Source: an uncultured Erysipelotrichaceae bacterium (GTDB lineage: Bacteria; Bacillota_I; Bacilli_A; RF39; UBA660). Taken from it: a DNA stretch of 32,837 nt. Positions 14,265 through 22,373 of the stretch are shown here, one piece after another (the stretch's first letter is position 1; every line of letters starts with the position of its first letter). The DNA lies in the NCBI GenBank assembly GCA_902772675.1, contig CACYBN010000106.1:1-32837 (forward strand), written 5' to 3'. A program made the position numbers and the translations under genes. The notes under the pieces are model-generated. The model made no database searches, was not told where the DNA came from, and saw only the letters and a program-made list of their open reading frames with translations.

Positions 14265-15830
14265 TTATAATACTTCTAAATTATTATTTGGAATAGGTCG
14301 TTGTGGAACTGGTTGACTAACTGGAGTTTCATCACTAATGGATGCATTTATAGTTCTATCTTTAGCCCATTCTTTAATCTTATCAATTTTATCTTTATTA
14401 GTTTTATACATTGATACTGAGTTATTGAATGCTTCAATAATCTTATCTTCAGTTATTTGAAGAGTTCCAGCGATTGCTTTATAAGCTAAATCACGAATTA
14501 TTGATTCAATATCTGAACCAGTATAATTATTTGTAATATCTACTAATCTATTAATGAATTCTTGTGATGGATTCATTTCTAAATATTTTTTTAAATATAA
14601 TGAAATTATTTCAGATCTTTCAATTCTTGTAGGTAAATCTACAAAGAACATTTCATCAAATCTTCCTTTTCTTAATAATTCAGGAGGTAAATCATTTACA
14701 TTGTTAGCTGTTGCTACTACAAATACATCTTTATTACATTCTTGTAACCAGAATAAGAATTGACCTATTAATCTTTGAGTAACTCCAGAAGAGTCACTAG
14801 AACCAGCGGCTAAACCTTTTTCAATTTCATCAATCCATAATATACATGGAGCTACATGTTCAGCTGTTTCAAAAGCTTCTTTTAATTGTTGTTCACTTTG
14901 TCCTACATATCTACCTTGAATAGTAGCAAAGTCTAAACGATATAGAGGTCTTTTCCATCTTTGAGCAATTGCTTTAGAAGATAAACTTTTTCCACATCCA
15001 GGAACTCCCATTAATAATATTCCTCTTGGAGGTCTAATACCTTTATTTTTCATTTCTTCTCTTTTTTCTGGTGATAAAAGTTTTTCTTTTTCATCTAACC
15101 AGTTCTTAAGATTTTGTAATCCACCAAATGCTAAGTCATCTTCAATATATATTTTTTCAAGACCATTTATATCAGAGAATAAACTATCTTTAGCAAATTT
15201 TAAATCTATTAAATCTTCTTTTAGTAATGATCCTTTTGCTATCATAGTAGCTACTACATTTTTAATTTCTATTGTAGATATACCAGTAAGAATATTAGAT
15301 ACTTCTTTTACATCATTTAAATCCCATTCAATTTGAATTTGATTTTGATATGGTCTAATAGCTTCTACTACAATATTAAATATTTCTTCTTCAGTAGGAA
15401 GTGAAAAATCAATTACCATACCTTGTCTATGTAATTGAACCCATAATGGAGAAGAAGTAATAACTATAATTACTGAAGATCTTTCTTCTGCTAAAACGGC
15501 TAAATCAGCTAAATATCTAGAAGTAACATTTTCAGTATCTAAATCTTGTACATCACTAAGTACATATATTTGATTTTCACTAGTTTGTAGTTCTGTTGCT
15601 ATATAATCTAGAGCTCCCATTAATAGTTTATCTCCATTATATACTTCACCAGATACTATATTAGTAAATCCATTAGACATTGAGTGTATTTTAATAATAG
15701 AATTAGTTTCTTGACTTATTTCTTTTATTAATCCAATAGTTCTAGATTTTTCAATTGAATTGATTCCAATAAATGGAATTCTAGCCATTATATATCTTTG
15801 TAATAATTCTTTTGTTTCTTGATAATTCAT
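14265..15830 (-). CDS. Ycf46-like AAA+ ATPase
   Basis: A 521-residue cytoplasmic ATPase. Residues 1-~225 look like the degenerate NTPase-like N-terminal half of Ycf46-type proteins. They lack a Walker A but keep a Walker-B-like strand (IYVLSDVQDL, 88-97), a sensor-1-like strand (IIVITSSPLW) and DFSLPTEEE. Residues ~232-470 are an active classical AAA domain: Walker A GVPGCGKS (275-282), pore loop RYVGQSE (307-313), Walker B LWIDEIE (331-337), sensor 1 ATANN (373-377), arginine fingers in RKGRFD (387-392) and a helical lid (YTGSDIESIIRD). The tail (about 500-521) is Pro-rich and may bind a partner. It is expected to form hexamers that remodel a protein substrate. It is the last gene of the operon, nine bases after the 143-residue gene. 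The substrate is unknown. Confidence 0.85.
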   Translation of the reverse strand: MNYQETKELLQRYIMARIPFIGINSIEKSRTIGLIKEISQETNSIIKIHSMSNGFTNIVSGEVYNGDKLLMGALDYIATELQTSENQIYVLSDVQDLDTENVTSRYLADLAVLAEERSSVIIVITSSPLWVQLHRQGMVIDFSLPTEEEIFNIVVEAIRPYQNQIQIEWDLNDVKEVSNILTGISTIEIKNVVATMIAKGSLLKEDLIDLKFAKDSLFSDINGLEKIYIEDDLAFGGLQNLKNWLDEKEKLLSPEKREEMKNKGIRPPRGILLMGVPGCGKSLSSKAIAQRWKRPLYRLDFATIQGRYVGQSEQQLKEAFETAEHVAPCILWIDEIEKGLAAGSSDSSGVTQRLIGQFLFWLQECNKDVFVVATANNVNDLPPELLRKGRFDEMFFVDLPTRIERSEIISLYLKKYLEMNPSQEFINRLVDITNNYTGSDIESIIRDLAYKAIAGTLQITEDKIIEAFNNSVSMYKTNKDKIDKIKEWAKDRTINASISDETPVSQPVPQRPIPNNNLEVL

Positions 15831-15839
15831 AAACTCCTC

Positions 15840-16271
15840 CTAAGCATTAAAGTTTAAATTACTTATAATCATTTGTATTTCTGGTACATTATTATTTTTA
15901 AAAGCTTCTACAATTGTCTTTTTCATATCTTCTCCAAAGTTTGTTATACTTTGTAATAAACTATTCTTACTATTATTATCGAAGTGTTTTATCGAAGCCA
16001 ATCTTTTAGCAACTTTTATTTCATTTGATAAGTAATTAATTTCTAATATTAAAGTATTACTATTTTGTTCTATAGTATTTAGTTTCATAATAAAATTATC
16101 TAAAGAATCATTTAATCTATAATTTATTAATCCTACTATTTGATTTAGAAATCTTACTTTTATATCACCTGTGTAAGTAATATTAGAATTTTCTAGTTTT
16201 TGAATATTTTCTTCAGAAATAGCTCCTTTTTTTAAACTATCTATAAAACTAACCCATTCATAATATGTCAT
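15840..16271 (-). CDS. Small helical protein, AAA+ operon
   Basis: A 143-residue soluble, helical protein with no recognised family. It begins with an aromatic stretch (MTYYEWVSFIDSLKKG) and has a long amphipathic helical middle (LDNFIMKLNTIEQNSN onward). Its ATG overlaps the stop of the 61-residue gene by four bases, and the AAA+ ATPase gene starts nine bases after its stop. It is thus embedded in a tightly coupled operon. By position and size it could be an adaptor or substrate of the ATPase. That is inference from context only. Confidence 0.7.
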   Translation of the reverse strand: MTYYEWVSFIDSLKKGAISEENIQKLENSNITYTGDIKVRFLNQIVGLINYRLNDSLDNFIMKLNTIEQNSNTLILEINYLSNEIKVAKRLASIKHFDNNSKNSLLQSITNFGEDMKKTIVEAFKNNNVPEIQMIISNLNFNA

Positions 16272-16453
16272 TGTCTATTCACTCTCCTTACACTTTCGTA
16301 TAGAGGAGGTAAATCCCAATCAGGTAAACTATTAATAAATTGTTCTCCATTACTATCAGTTATTTCTTTAGGAGTAATAACTTTTCTTTCTTGATCTATT
16401 TGTTTAAATAAATCATCTTTCTTTTCTAGAAAGCTTAAATCATTATTGTCCAT
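16268..16453 (-). CDS. 61-residue protein with a Trp/Pro/Arg C-terminal motif, AAA+ operon
   Basis: A 61-residue, probably largely unfolded protein. It is acidic and Lys-rich at the start and carries a short motif, LPDWDLPPLYESVRRV, near its C-terminus. The motif looks like a conserved docking peptide rather than a domain. The gene overlaps the 3' end of the 576-residue gene by 11 bases and the next gene by four, so its place in the operon is firm despite its size. No known family was recognised. A role linking the membrane protein to the ATPase or the 143-residue protein is a guess. Confidence 0.6.
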   Translation of the reverse strand: MDNNDLSFLEKKDDLFKQIDQERKVITPKEITDSNGEQFINSLPDWDLPPLYESVRRVNRQ

Positions 16454-18173
16454 TTGAACCTCCTACTTGTATATTTCTATTATTATCAGTAGCTTTTATA
16501 TAATTATGATAATCTAATGAATCTAAGAAATTTATTATAGCTTTATGAGTATCTGTACTTTCTTTATACATGAATTTATAATCTACTACTTCAGCAATTA
16601 TATTGTATAAAACAGCTCTTTCATAATTCTTTCTTTCTTCACGTTTCTTTATCTTAGTTTCTCTAGCAGAATAATTAACATAGAATAAATAACCATCTGC
16701 GATTAGAACTGCTACTATTAGTAATAGTCCTATCATAACTTGAGATAAGATAAAACTAATACTAGCTAATAATAGACCGCCCATAGTAATTAGTAACATT
16801 TTAGTATCAAATAATCCAGTTCCATAAATATCGTTATTTGTTTCATTATCTATAAAATTATTTAAGTCTTGAATTAATTCTCTTTCATTTGATCCATCTA
16901 TAGTATTATTTGTCCAGTTATTAATTTTTATTTCTATATTTAAATTATCATTTAATTGATTAGTTGTTTTTAAATATGCTTCTTTGATAAATTCTTTTTC
17001 TAAAGCCATTGATAATTTTCTTGTATTAACTGTTGGTTTAACATTTTTATATTCAAGTACTATGTTACTTAAAATAGAGTAGAAATCAGTTGAACTTTGA
17101 TATGCAAATTCTGTTTCTTTAAATCTTTCCATAGCTTTAGTAACATTACCATTTTCTTCAATAATTAATCTATTTTTAGCAATATCTTTTCTTAAATCTA
17201 ATTCATCATTTTCATAATTGAATACCAACATATTTATAATTTTATCTATTTCTTGAGATTTACTAATATTAGGTCCTTTTTCTTCTTTAATAATATCTTT
17301 TAATCCATTTAATATATTTTTTTCAGATTTAGAGAAATTTAATATTTTTAAAATATTTTCATGTTGGTTTGTATATTTACTTAAATAGTAGAAATTTAAT
17401 GATTCATCATTTTCAATGAAAGAATTTAAATATGTAGACCATCTATCTACTTGTATTTCTGAATATGATGGTTGGGTATCTAATTCTTTAGACCATTGAT
17501 TAATCTTTTGAAGAATCATTTCTTTAGCTTCATTACTAAATGTTCCATTGGTAATAGCATCTAAAATAGTAACAGTTTTATTTTCCATTTTAGTAGGATC
17601 TTGCATATCTAGATATCTTCTTAACCAACGAAGAGAAGTCTCATTTCTACCTGCTCTTAAGTGAATTAAACAGAATAGTAAAGAAGTTTTTTCATCATCT
17701 CTATTCATAGCTTCTTTTAAAGCTCTATTAGCTAAATCTTTATTATCAGTTAACCAGGCACATAAAGATACAAGTGCAGGTGCTAACCAATAATTAGGAG
17801 TATCTATAATTACTTGTTCACTAATATTTTCAATAGTAGATTTTTTTACTGAATTAATATCAGTTGCTTGGAATATACCATTTATTTTTCTTCTAACACT
17901 ATCATAATGACCATATTGTTTATTAATTTCATCTTGATCCATAGTAATACTTTGTTTTGCATTAGATACTATAGTACTTCCTCTTATTTCTACCATGAAA
18001 TTTTTTATTTCATCTTCAATAGTTTTTACTGATTCTGTAACACTATTAACTTTTCCATCTACTTCACTAACATTGAAATTTACATCTCCTAAATTCTTAG
18101 CAAGAGTACCAATATTATTTTCAATAGTTTCTAAGTTAGCAGCAGAAAGAACCAAAGCTTCATTACTAGCCAT
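16443..18173 (-). CDS. Membrane-anchored helical protein with coiled-coil N-terminus, AAA+ operon
   Basis: A 576-residue protein and first gene of the minus-strand operon. Residues ~10-65 have the periodic hydrophobic pattern of a coiled coil (LETIENNIGTLAKNLGDVN onward). Residues ~125-195 look like helical-repeat (TPR-like) segments, including LANRALKEAMNRDDEKTSL and LRWLRRYLDMQDP. A long helical middle follows. Two adjacent hydrophobic helices at about 457-477 and 479-500 form a hairpin, so both the N-terminal body and the ~75-residue C-terminal tail should lie in the cytoplasm. It lacks a signal peptide. I do not recognise the family. Its layout suits a membrane scaffold for the downstream small proteins and the AAA+ ATPase. 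The ATG at 18171-18173 follows a GGAAGTGAT ribosome site. Confidence 0.78.
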   Translation of the reverse strand: MASNEALVLSAANLETIENNIGTLAKNLGDVNFNVSEVDGKVNSVTESVKTIEDEIKNFMVEIRGSTIVSNAKQSITMDQDEINKQYGHYDSVRRKINGIFQATDINSVKKSTIENISEQVIIDTPNYWLAPALVSLCAWLTDNKDLANRALKEAMNRDDEKTSLLFCLIHLRAGRNETSLRWLRRYLDMQDPTKMENKTVTILDAITNGTFSNEAKEMILQKINQWSKELDTQPSYSEIQVDRWSTYLNSFIENDESLNFYYLSKYTNQHENILKILNFSKSEKNILNGLKDIIKEEKGPNISKSQEIDKIINMLVFNYENDELDLRKDIAKNRLIIEENGNVTKAMERFKETEFAYQSSTDFYSILSNIVLEYKNVKPTVNTRKLSMALEKEFIKEAYLKTTNQLNDNLNIEIKINNWTNNTIDGSNERELIQDLNNFIDNETNNDIYGTGLFDTKMLLITMGGLLLASISFILSQVMIGLLLIVAVLIADGYLFYVNYSARETKIKKREERKNYERAVLYNIIAEVVDYKFMYKESTDTHKAIINFLDSLDYHNYIKATDNNRNIQVGGSNGQ

Positions 18174-18195
18174 CCTATCACTTCCTATTATGATA

Positions 18196-18204
18196 ATTAT
18201 ATCA
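18196..18204 (-). promoter_or_regulatory. Extended -10 promoter of the AAA+ operon
   Basis: On the minus strand the element is TGATATAAT, the same extended -10 seen before several plus-strand genes. The GGAAGTGAT ribosome site follows closely. This places all four genes of the operon under one promoter. Confidence 0.6.
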
Positions 18205-18281
18205 TTGTTTATATTGATTTAAAAAGTTAATTAAATAAAAAGTGTAAATAGTTAATACTAGTAATGGGGGTTAATTTTTAG

Positions 18282-18287
18282 TATAAT
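18282..18287 (+). promoter_or_regulatory. -10 box of fhs
   Basis: TATAAT, with GGTGA beginning seven bases later at 18294. The transcript leader is too short to hold a folate riboswitch. The rest of the divergent gap (18205-18281) shows no hairpin or other element that I can support. Confidence 0.5.
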
Positions 18288-18303
18288 TAAATTGGTGATG
18301 AAG

Positions 18304-19902
18304 ATGAATGATATAGATATAGCAAAATCAGTACAAAAGAAAGAAATATTAGAGATAACTAGAGAGTTAGATATAGATGATGATTTAGTTGAAAGTTATG
18401 GAAAATATAAAGCTAAAATTAAATTTAACGATATATTAAATAGTAAAAATGGTAAATTGGTTTTAGTAACTGCTATTAATCCAACTCCATTTGGTGAAGG
18501 TAAAACAACTATTAGTATTGGTTTATTAGATGGATTAAGATATATGAAACAAAATGCTATAGCTGTATTAAGAGAACCTTCATTAGGACCTGTATTTGGT
18601 TTTAAAGGAGGAGCTACTGGTGGAGGATATTCTCAAGTTGTTCCTATGGAAGATATAAATATTCATTTTACTGGAGATATACATGCTATTACTACAGCTA
18701 ATAATTTGATATGTGCTGCTGTAGATAATCATATATATCAAGGAAATGAATTGGGAATAAAGAAAGTTACATTTAAAAGATGTTTAGATATAAATGATAG
18801 AGCTTTAAGAGATAATTTTAATATAACTGCAGCTTCTGAAGTAATGACTATATTTGGATTATCTAATGATTTACAAGAATTAAAAGAGAATTTAGGTAAT
18901 ATTATCGTAGGTTATACAGAAGAAGGAAAAGCTGTATATGCTAGAGATTTAAATATTGAAGGAAGTTTAGCTGTTATTCTAAAAGATGCAATTAATCCTA
19001 ATATTGTTCAAACTTTAGAAAATAATCCAGTATTAATACATGGTGGACCTTTTGCTAATGTGTCTATTGGATGTAATAGTATTATTGCTACTAAATTAGG
19101 ATTAAAATTAAGTGATATAGTTATTACTGAAGCTGGTTTTGGATCTGATTTAGGAGCAGAAAAGTTCTTTGATATTAAATGTCGTAAAGCTGGTATTAAA
19201 CCTGATTGTGTAGTTTTAGTATGTACTATTAAAGCATTAAAATATAATGGTGGAGTAGAAAGTGACTTCCAAACTGAAAATGTAGATGCTGTTCATAAAG
19301 GTTTACCTAATTTAAATGTTCATATAGAAAATATGCAAAAGTTTAATTCAAATGTTATTGTATGTTTAAATAAATATGATACAGATACTATGGAAGAAAT
19401 AGATGTAGTAAGACAATGTTGTAAATGTTATAATGTTCCTTTTGTTATTTCAGATAGTTATTCAAAAGGTGGAGTAGGATCAGTTGTCCTTGCAAAAGAA
19501 GTATTAGATACTTTAGAAAAAGAAAATGAATTTAAGTATTTATATGATGAATTTGATTCAATCGAAGATAAAATAGATAAGATATGTAAGGAGATATATC
19601 ATGCTGGAAATGTTGAATATTCAGATTTAGCTCAAGCTAAATTACAATTAATTAAGAATTTAGAATTAACTCATTTACCTGTATGTATATCTAAAACTCA
19701 ATATTCAATATCTGACGATCCTAAAGTTTTAGGTTATCCAGAAGGTCATACTATGCATGTAAGAGATATAGAAATTTATAATGGAGCAGGTTTTGTTACT
19801 GTATTAATGGGTAAAACTTTAACTATGCCAGGGTTACCTAAAAAACCTAATTATGAAAAGATTGATATTGATGATAATCTAGAAATCGTAGGTCTAAGTT
19901 AG
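18304..19902 (+). CDS. fhs: Formate--tetrahydrofolate ligase
   Basis: A 532-residue enzyme that makes 10-formyl-tetrahydrofolate from formate, THF and ATP in the cytoplasm. The family signature is present throughout: P-loop TPFGEGKTT (61-69), GPVFGFKGGATGGGYSQV, HAITTANNL, HGGPFANVSIGCNS, TEAGFGSDLGAEKFF and the C-terminal GLPKKPN. The usual P-loop reads TPAGEGKT, so the Phe is a substitution at a position facing the nucleotide site. Length is slightly below the common ~555. TTG 18292, GTG 18295 and ATG 18298 overlap the GGTGAT ribosome site, so ATG 18304 is the likeliest start and gives the expected MNDIDIA start. It is monocistronic, and I see no clear terminator after it. Confidence 0.96.
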   Translation: MNDIDIAKSVQKKEILEITRELDIDDDLVESYGKYKAKIKFNDILNSKNGKLVLVTAINPTPFGEGKTTISIGLLDGLRYMKQNAIAVLREPSLGPVFGFKGGATGGGYSQVVPMEDINIHFTGDIHAITTANNLICAAVDNHIYQGNELGIKKVTFKRCLDINDRALRDNFNITAASEVMTIFGLSNDLQELKENLGNIIVGYTEEGKAVYARDLNIEGSLAVILKDAINPNIVQTLENNPVLIHGGPFANVSIGCNSIIATKLGLKLSDIVITEAGFGSDLGAEKFFDIKCRKAGIKPDCVVLVCTIKALKYNGGVESDFQTENVDAVHKGLPNLNVHIENMQKFNSNVIVCLNKYDTDTMEEIDVVRQCCKCYNVPFVISDSYSKGGVGSVVLAKEVLDTLEKENEFKYLYDEFDSIEDKIDKICKEIYHAGNVEYSDLAQAKLQLIKNLELTHLPVCISKTQYSISDDPKVLGYPEGHTMHVRDIEIYNGAGFVTVLMGKTLTMPGLPKKPNYEKIDIDDNLEIVGLS

Positions 19903-19982
19903 ATTATTGCTTACAAAAAAAGTTTTAACAAATCACAAAAAAGAATATATTATGGCATGAACTAGAAAATAAGAATAAAATG

Positions 19983-19991
19983 TGCTATGAT
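19983..19991 (+). promoter_or_regulatory. Extended -10 promoter of the 170-residue gene
   Basis: TGCTATGAT. It overlaps an ATG at 19980 that would otherwise be the longest start for this gene, which argues that translation begins further downstream. Confidence 0.45.
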
Positions 19992-20021
19992 GTACTAGTC
20001 ATTGAGGGGGATTTGAAAACA

Positions 20022-20531
20022 ATGAGAAATGAAAATGTTTATGCTAGAGACTTAGAAAATTATCTTAAACCAGTTGACAATTTAATAATTAGAAGTATAA
20101 AAGCTTTAGCTGGTAAATTAAGATTATCATCTAAAAAAATTGGAGTATCTTATGAACCAACAAAAGAAGGTGCAGGAGCGTCATTAAGTGAATATGATTC
20201 TGTTAGATCAGAAATGGTTAAAAGAATTGAAGGTTCAAGTTTATTAAATTCTCCAGTTATTGTTAGAGAAATTAAAAAAGCTGGTTTTGAAAATGCTGAA
20301 GACTTTATAGCAAAAGCTAAATCAAAATTATCTGGAGAAAAAGATAGTGGAGCTTTAAGAAGAGTTTTAATGCATGGAGAAGTTGAACGTATGGAAGCTA
20401 AAAATAATGGTGATGTATTTGTAAAATTAGATTCTGATATGCTTCATCCAATGGGAAGAATTGGTGATAGTGAAATCGGACAAGCTATTAATGTTCATAG
20501 TGTAAAACAATTAGTAAGATCATTTAGATAA
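20022..20531 (+). CDS. Conserved-looking basic protein of unknown function
   Basis: A 170-residue soluble, basic protein that I cannot place in a family. It starts MRNENVYARDLENYLKP and contains a Ser/Lys-rich segment (GKLRLSSKKIGVSYE). Its C-terminal ~55 residues look beta-rich (VERMEAKNNGDVFVKLD, then HPMGRIGD). No membrane helix or signal peptide is present. In-frame ATG 19980 lies in the -10 box and TTG 20013 is too near the GAGGGGG site (20004-20010), so ATG 20022 is the best start. It stands alone between fhs and gatCAB, with its own promoter and a strong hairpin terminator. Its position among housekeeping genes suggests a conserved cellular role. Confidence 0.68.
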   Translation: MRNENVYARDLENYLKPVDNLIIRSIKALAGKLRLSSKKIGVSYEPTKEGAGASLSEYDSVRSEMVKRIEGSSLLNSPVIVREIKKAGFENAEDFIAKAKSKLSGEKDSGALRRVLMHGEVERMEAKNNGDVFVKLDSDMLHPMGRIGDSEIGQAINVHSVKQLVRSFR

Positions 20532-20532
20532 G

Positions 20533-20556
20533 AGATTGCATATGCAATCTTTTTAT
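20533..20556 (+). terminator. Intrinsic terminator (perfect 18-base palindrome)
   Basis: AGATTGCAT / ATGCAATCT at 20533-20550, followed by TTTTTATTT. It lies directly after the stop codon of the 170-residue gene. Confidence 0.75.
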
Positions 20557-20589
20557 TTGCTTAAAATGGTTTAATTTAAAAGTTATATT

Positions 20590-20598
20590 TGTTATAAT
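20590..20598 (+). promoter_or_regulatory. Extended -10 promoter of gatCAB
   Basis: TGTTATAAT. The GGAGGG ribosome site is at 20619-20624, so this leader (about 25 bases) is longer than most in the window. Confidence 0.6.
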
Positions 20599-20629
20599 AA
20601 ATAAGAAATTGTGTATACGGAGGGATTAT

Positions 20630-20926
20630 ATGTCTGATAGTTTGACAAGAGAAGAAGTTTTGCATGTAGCTAGACTTGCTAGAATTAAACTAACTGAGGA
20701 AGAAATAGAAAAATATTCTCATCAATTAAAAACATTAATGGATGATGTAGATAAAATAAAAGAAGTTAAATTAAATAGTGAGGAAAGAGTTATTACTCCA
20801 ACTGAAGAAGTAACGGTATGTAGAGAAGATGTTGCTGGAGAAATGCTTGATCCTGAAGAAATAATGATAAATGTACCTAATAGTAATGGTAATTTTGTGG
20901 AAGTTCCGGTGATGATAGATGAGTAA
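20630..20926 (+). CDS. gatC: Asp-tRNA(Asn)/Glu-tRNA(Gln) amidotransferase subunit C
   Basis: A 98-residue GatC, the small belt-like subunit that holds GatA and GatB together. Visible signature: LTREEVLHVARLARIKLTEEE, SHQLKTLMDDVDKIKEV, then the threaded region TPTEEVTVCREDV and the C-terminal VEVPVMIDE. ATG 20630 follows GGAGGG at normal spacing; a longer frame from 20609 adds seven unlikely residues. It overlaps gatA by eight bases. Confidence 0.95.
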   Translation: MSDSLTREEVLHVARLARIKLTEEEIEKYSHQLKTLMDDVDKIKEVKLNSEERVITPTEEVTVCREDVAGEMLDPEEIMINVPNSNGNFVEVPVMIDE

Positions 20927-22373
20927 ATATTTAGATTTAGGTATTAAAGAATTACATAATAAATTAGTTAATAAAGAAATTAAACCAAAAGATTTAGTGC
21001 TTGAAGCTTTTGAAAGAATAGAAGCTAATCAAGATTTAAATGCATTTATTACTTTAGATAAAGAAGGAGCTATTAAAAGAGCTGAAGAACTTGAAAATGT
21101 CGAAAGTGATAGTCTTTATTATGGAATTCCTATAGCTATAAAAGATAATATAGTTACTAAAGGTTTAAGAACTACATGTGCATCTCATATCTTAGATAAT
21201 TTTTATCCAATATATGATGCTACTATTATTGAAACAATTAAAAATAATAATATGATTATTATTGGTAAAACTAATATGGATGAATTTGCAATGGGATCTA
21301 CTAGCCAAACTAGTTATTTTGGTGCTCCTAAAAATCCATGGAATAAAACTAAAGTTTCTGGTGGATCTAGTGGTGGTAGTGCTGTATGTGTTAGTGCAGG
21401 TTTAGTACCATTTGCTTTAGGTAGTGATACAGGTGGGTCTATTAGACAACCATCTAGTTATTGTGGAATCGTTGGAATGAAACCAACTTATGGAAGAGTA
21501 TCAAGATATGGTCTAATTGCTTTTGGTTCAAGTCTAGACCAAATAGGACCAATGACAAAAACTGTTTATGATAATGCTTTATTGTTAAATCTAATATCAG
21601 GACATGATGATAAAGATTTAACAAGTTCAAGAAAACCAGTTGATGATTATACTAGATTAATTGGTAAACCAATAGATGGATTAAAAATAGGGGTACCTAA
21701 ATTCTTTATGAGCGAAATAGTATCTGATGAAGTAAAGTCTAAAGTAGAAGAAATTATTAAACTTTTAGAGGACAATGGTGCTCAAATAGAATATATAGAT
21801 ATCGATTATATTGAAAATGCAGTTACTTTATATCAAATAATAGCTATGGGAGAAGCTAGTAGTAATTTAGCTAGATTTGATGGAATTAAATATGGATTCT
21901 CTAAGAAAGATCCTGAAGGAATAGATGATCTATATGAATCAACTAGAGGAGAAGGATTTGGAGAAGAAGTAAAAAGAAGAATTATGGTAGGTTCTTACTT
22001 ATTAAGTGGAGATAATGCAAAAATTTATTATAATAAAGCACTTCAAATTAGAAATGGAATTAGAGAGTCTTTCTTAAAAGCATTTGAAAAATACGATTTA
22101 ATTATTGGACCAAATGCTACTACTACTGCATATAATTTAGGTGAAGGATTAGATGATCCACTTAAGACATTCTTAGATGATATATTAGTAATACCAGTTA
22201 ATATGGCTGGTCTTCCAGGTATGAATGTACCTATTGGATTTGGTAAAGATAAATTACCTATAGGTCTACAAATTATTGGTGATGAATTTGAAGAAGCAAA
22301 AATGTATCAATTAGCATCTTTCATCGAAGAAAAATTAAACTTAGATTTAGATCCTTTTAAGGAGGTAAAATAA
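20919..22373 (+). CDS. gatA: Asp-tRNA(Asn)/Glu-tRNA(Gln) amidotransferase subunit A
   Basis: A 484-residue amidase-signature enzyme that releases ammonia from glutamine for transamidation of mischarged tRNA. The Ser-cisSer-Lys triad is intact: Lys 75 in PIAIKDN, cis-Ser 150 in SGGSSGGS and nucleophile Ser 174 in GSDTGGSIRQP. Length is normal. It lies between gatC (8-base overlap) and gatB (1-base overlap, with AAGGAGG inside its 3' end), so the three subunits are made from one message in balanced amounts. Presence of GatCAB implies that this organism makes Gln-tRNA, Asn-tRNA or both indirectly. Confidence 0.97.
   Translation: MSKYLDLGIKELHNKLVNKEIKPKDLVLEAFERIEANQDLNAFITLDKEGAIKRAEELENVESDSLYYGIPIAIKDNIVTKGLRTTCASHILDNFYPIYDATIIETIKNNNMIIIGKTNMDEFAMGSTSQTSYFGAPKNPWNKTKVSGGSSGGSAVCVSAGLVPFALGSDTGGSIRQPSSYCGIVGMKPTYGRVSRYGLIAFGSSLDQIGPMTKTVYDNALLLNLISGHDDKDLTSSRKPVDDYTRLIGKPIDGLKIGVPKFFMSEIVSDEVKSKVEEIIKLLEDNGAQIEYIDIDYIENAVTLYQIIAMGEASSNLARFDGIKYGFSKKDPEGIDDLYESTRGEGFGEEVKRRIMVGSYLLSGDNAKIYYNKALQIRNGIRESFLKAFEKYDLIIGPNATTTAYNLGEGLDDPLKTFLDDILVIPVNMAGLPGMNVPIGFGKDKLPIGLQIIGDEFEEAKMYQLASFIEEKLNLDLDPFKEVK

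Noticed and set aside
14554..14763. Open frame of 69 codons antisense to the AAA+ ATPase gene
   Set aside because: It lies opposite the sensor and arginine-finger region of the real gene and shows no ribosome site.
17995..18222. Open frame of 75 codons antisense to the start of the 576-residue gene
   Set aside because: It spans the minus-strand promoter and coiled-coil region; the Ser/Leu/Phe-rich translation is a shadow.
18205..18303. Folate (THF) riboswitch before fhs
   Set aside because: The TATAAT box lies only 17 bases before the start codon, leaving no room for an aptamer in the transcript, and no matching stems were seen upstream.
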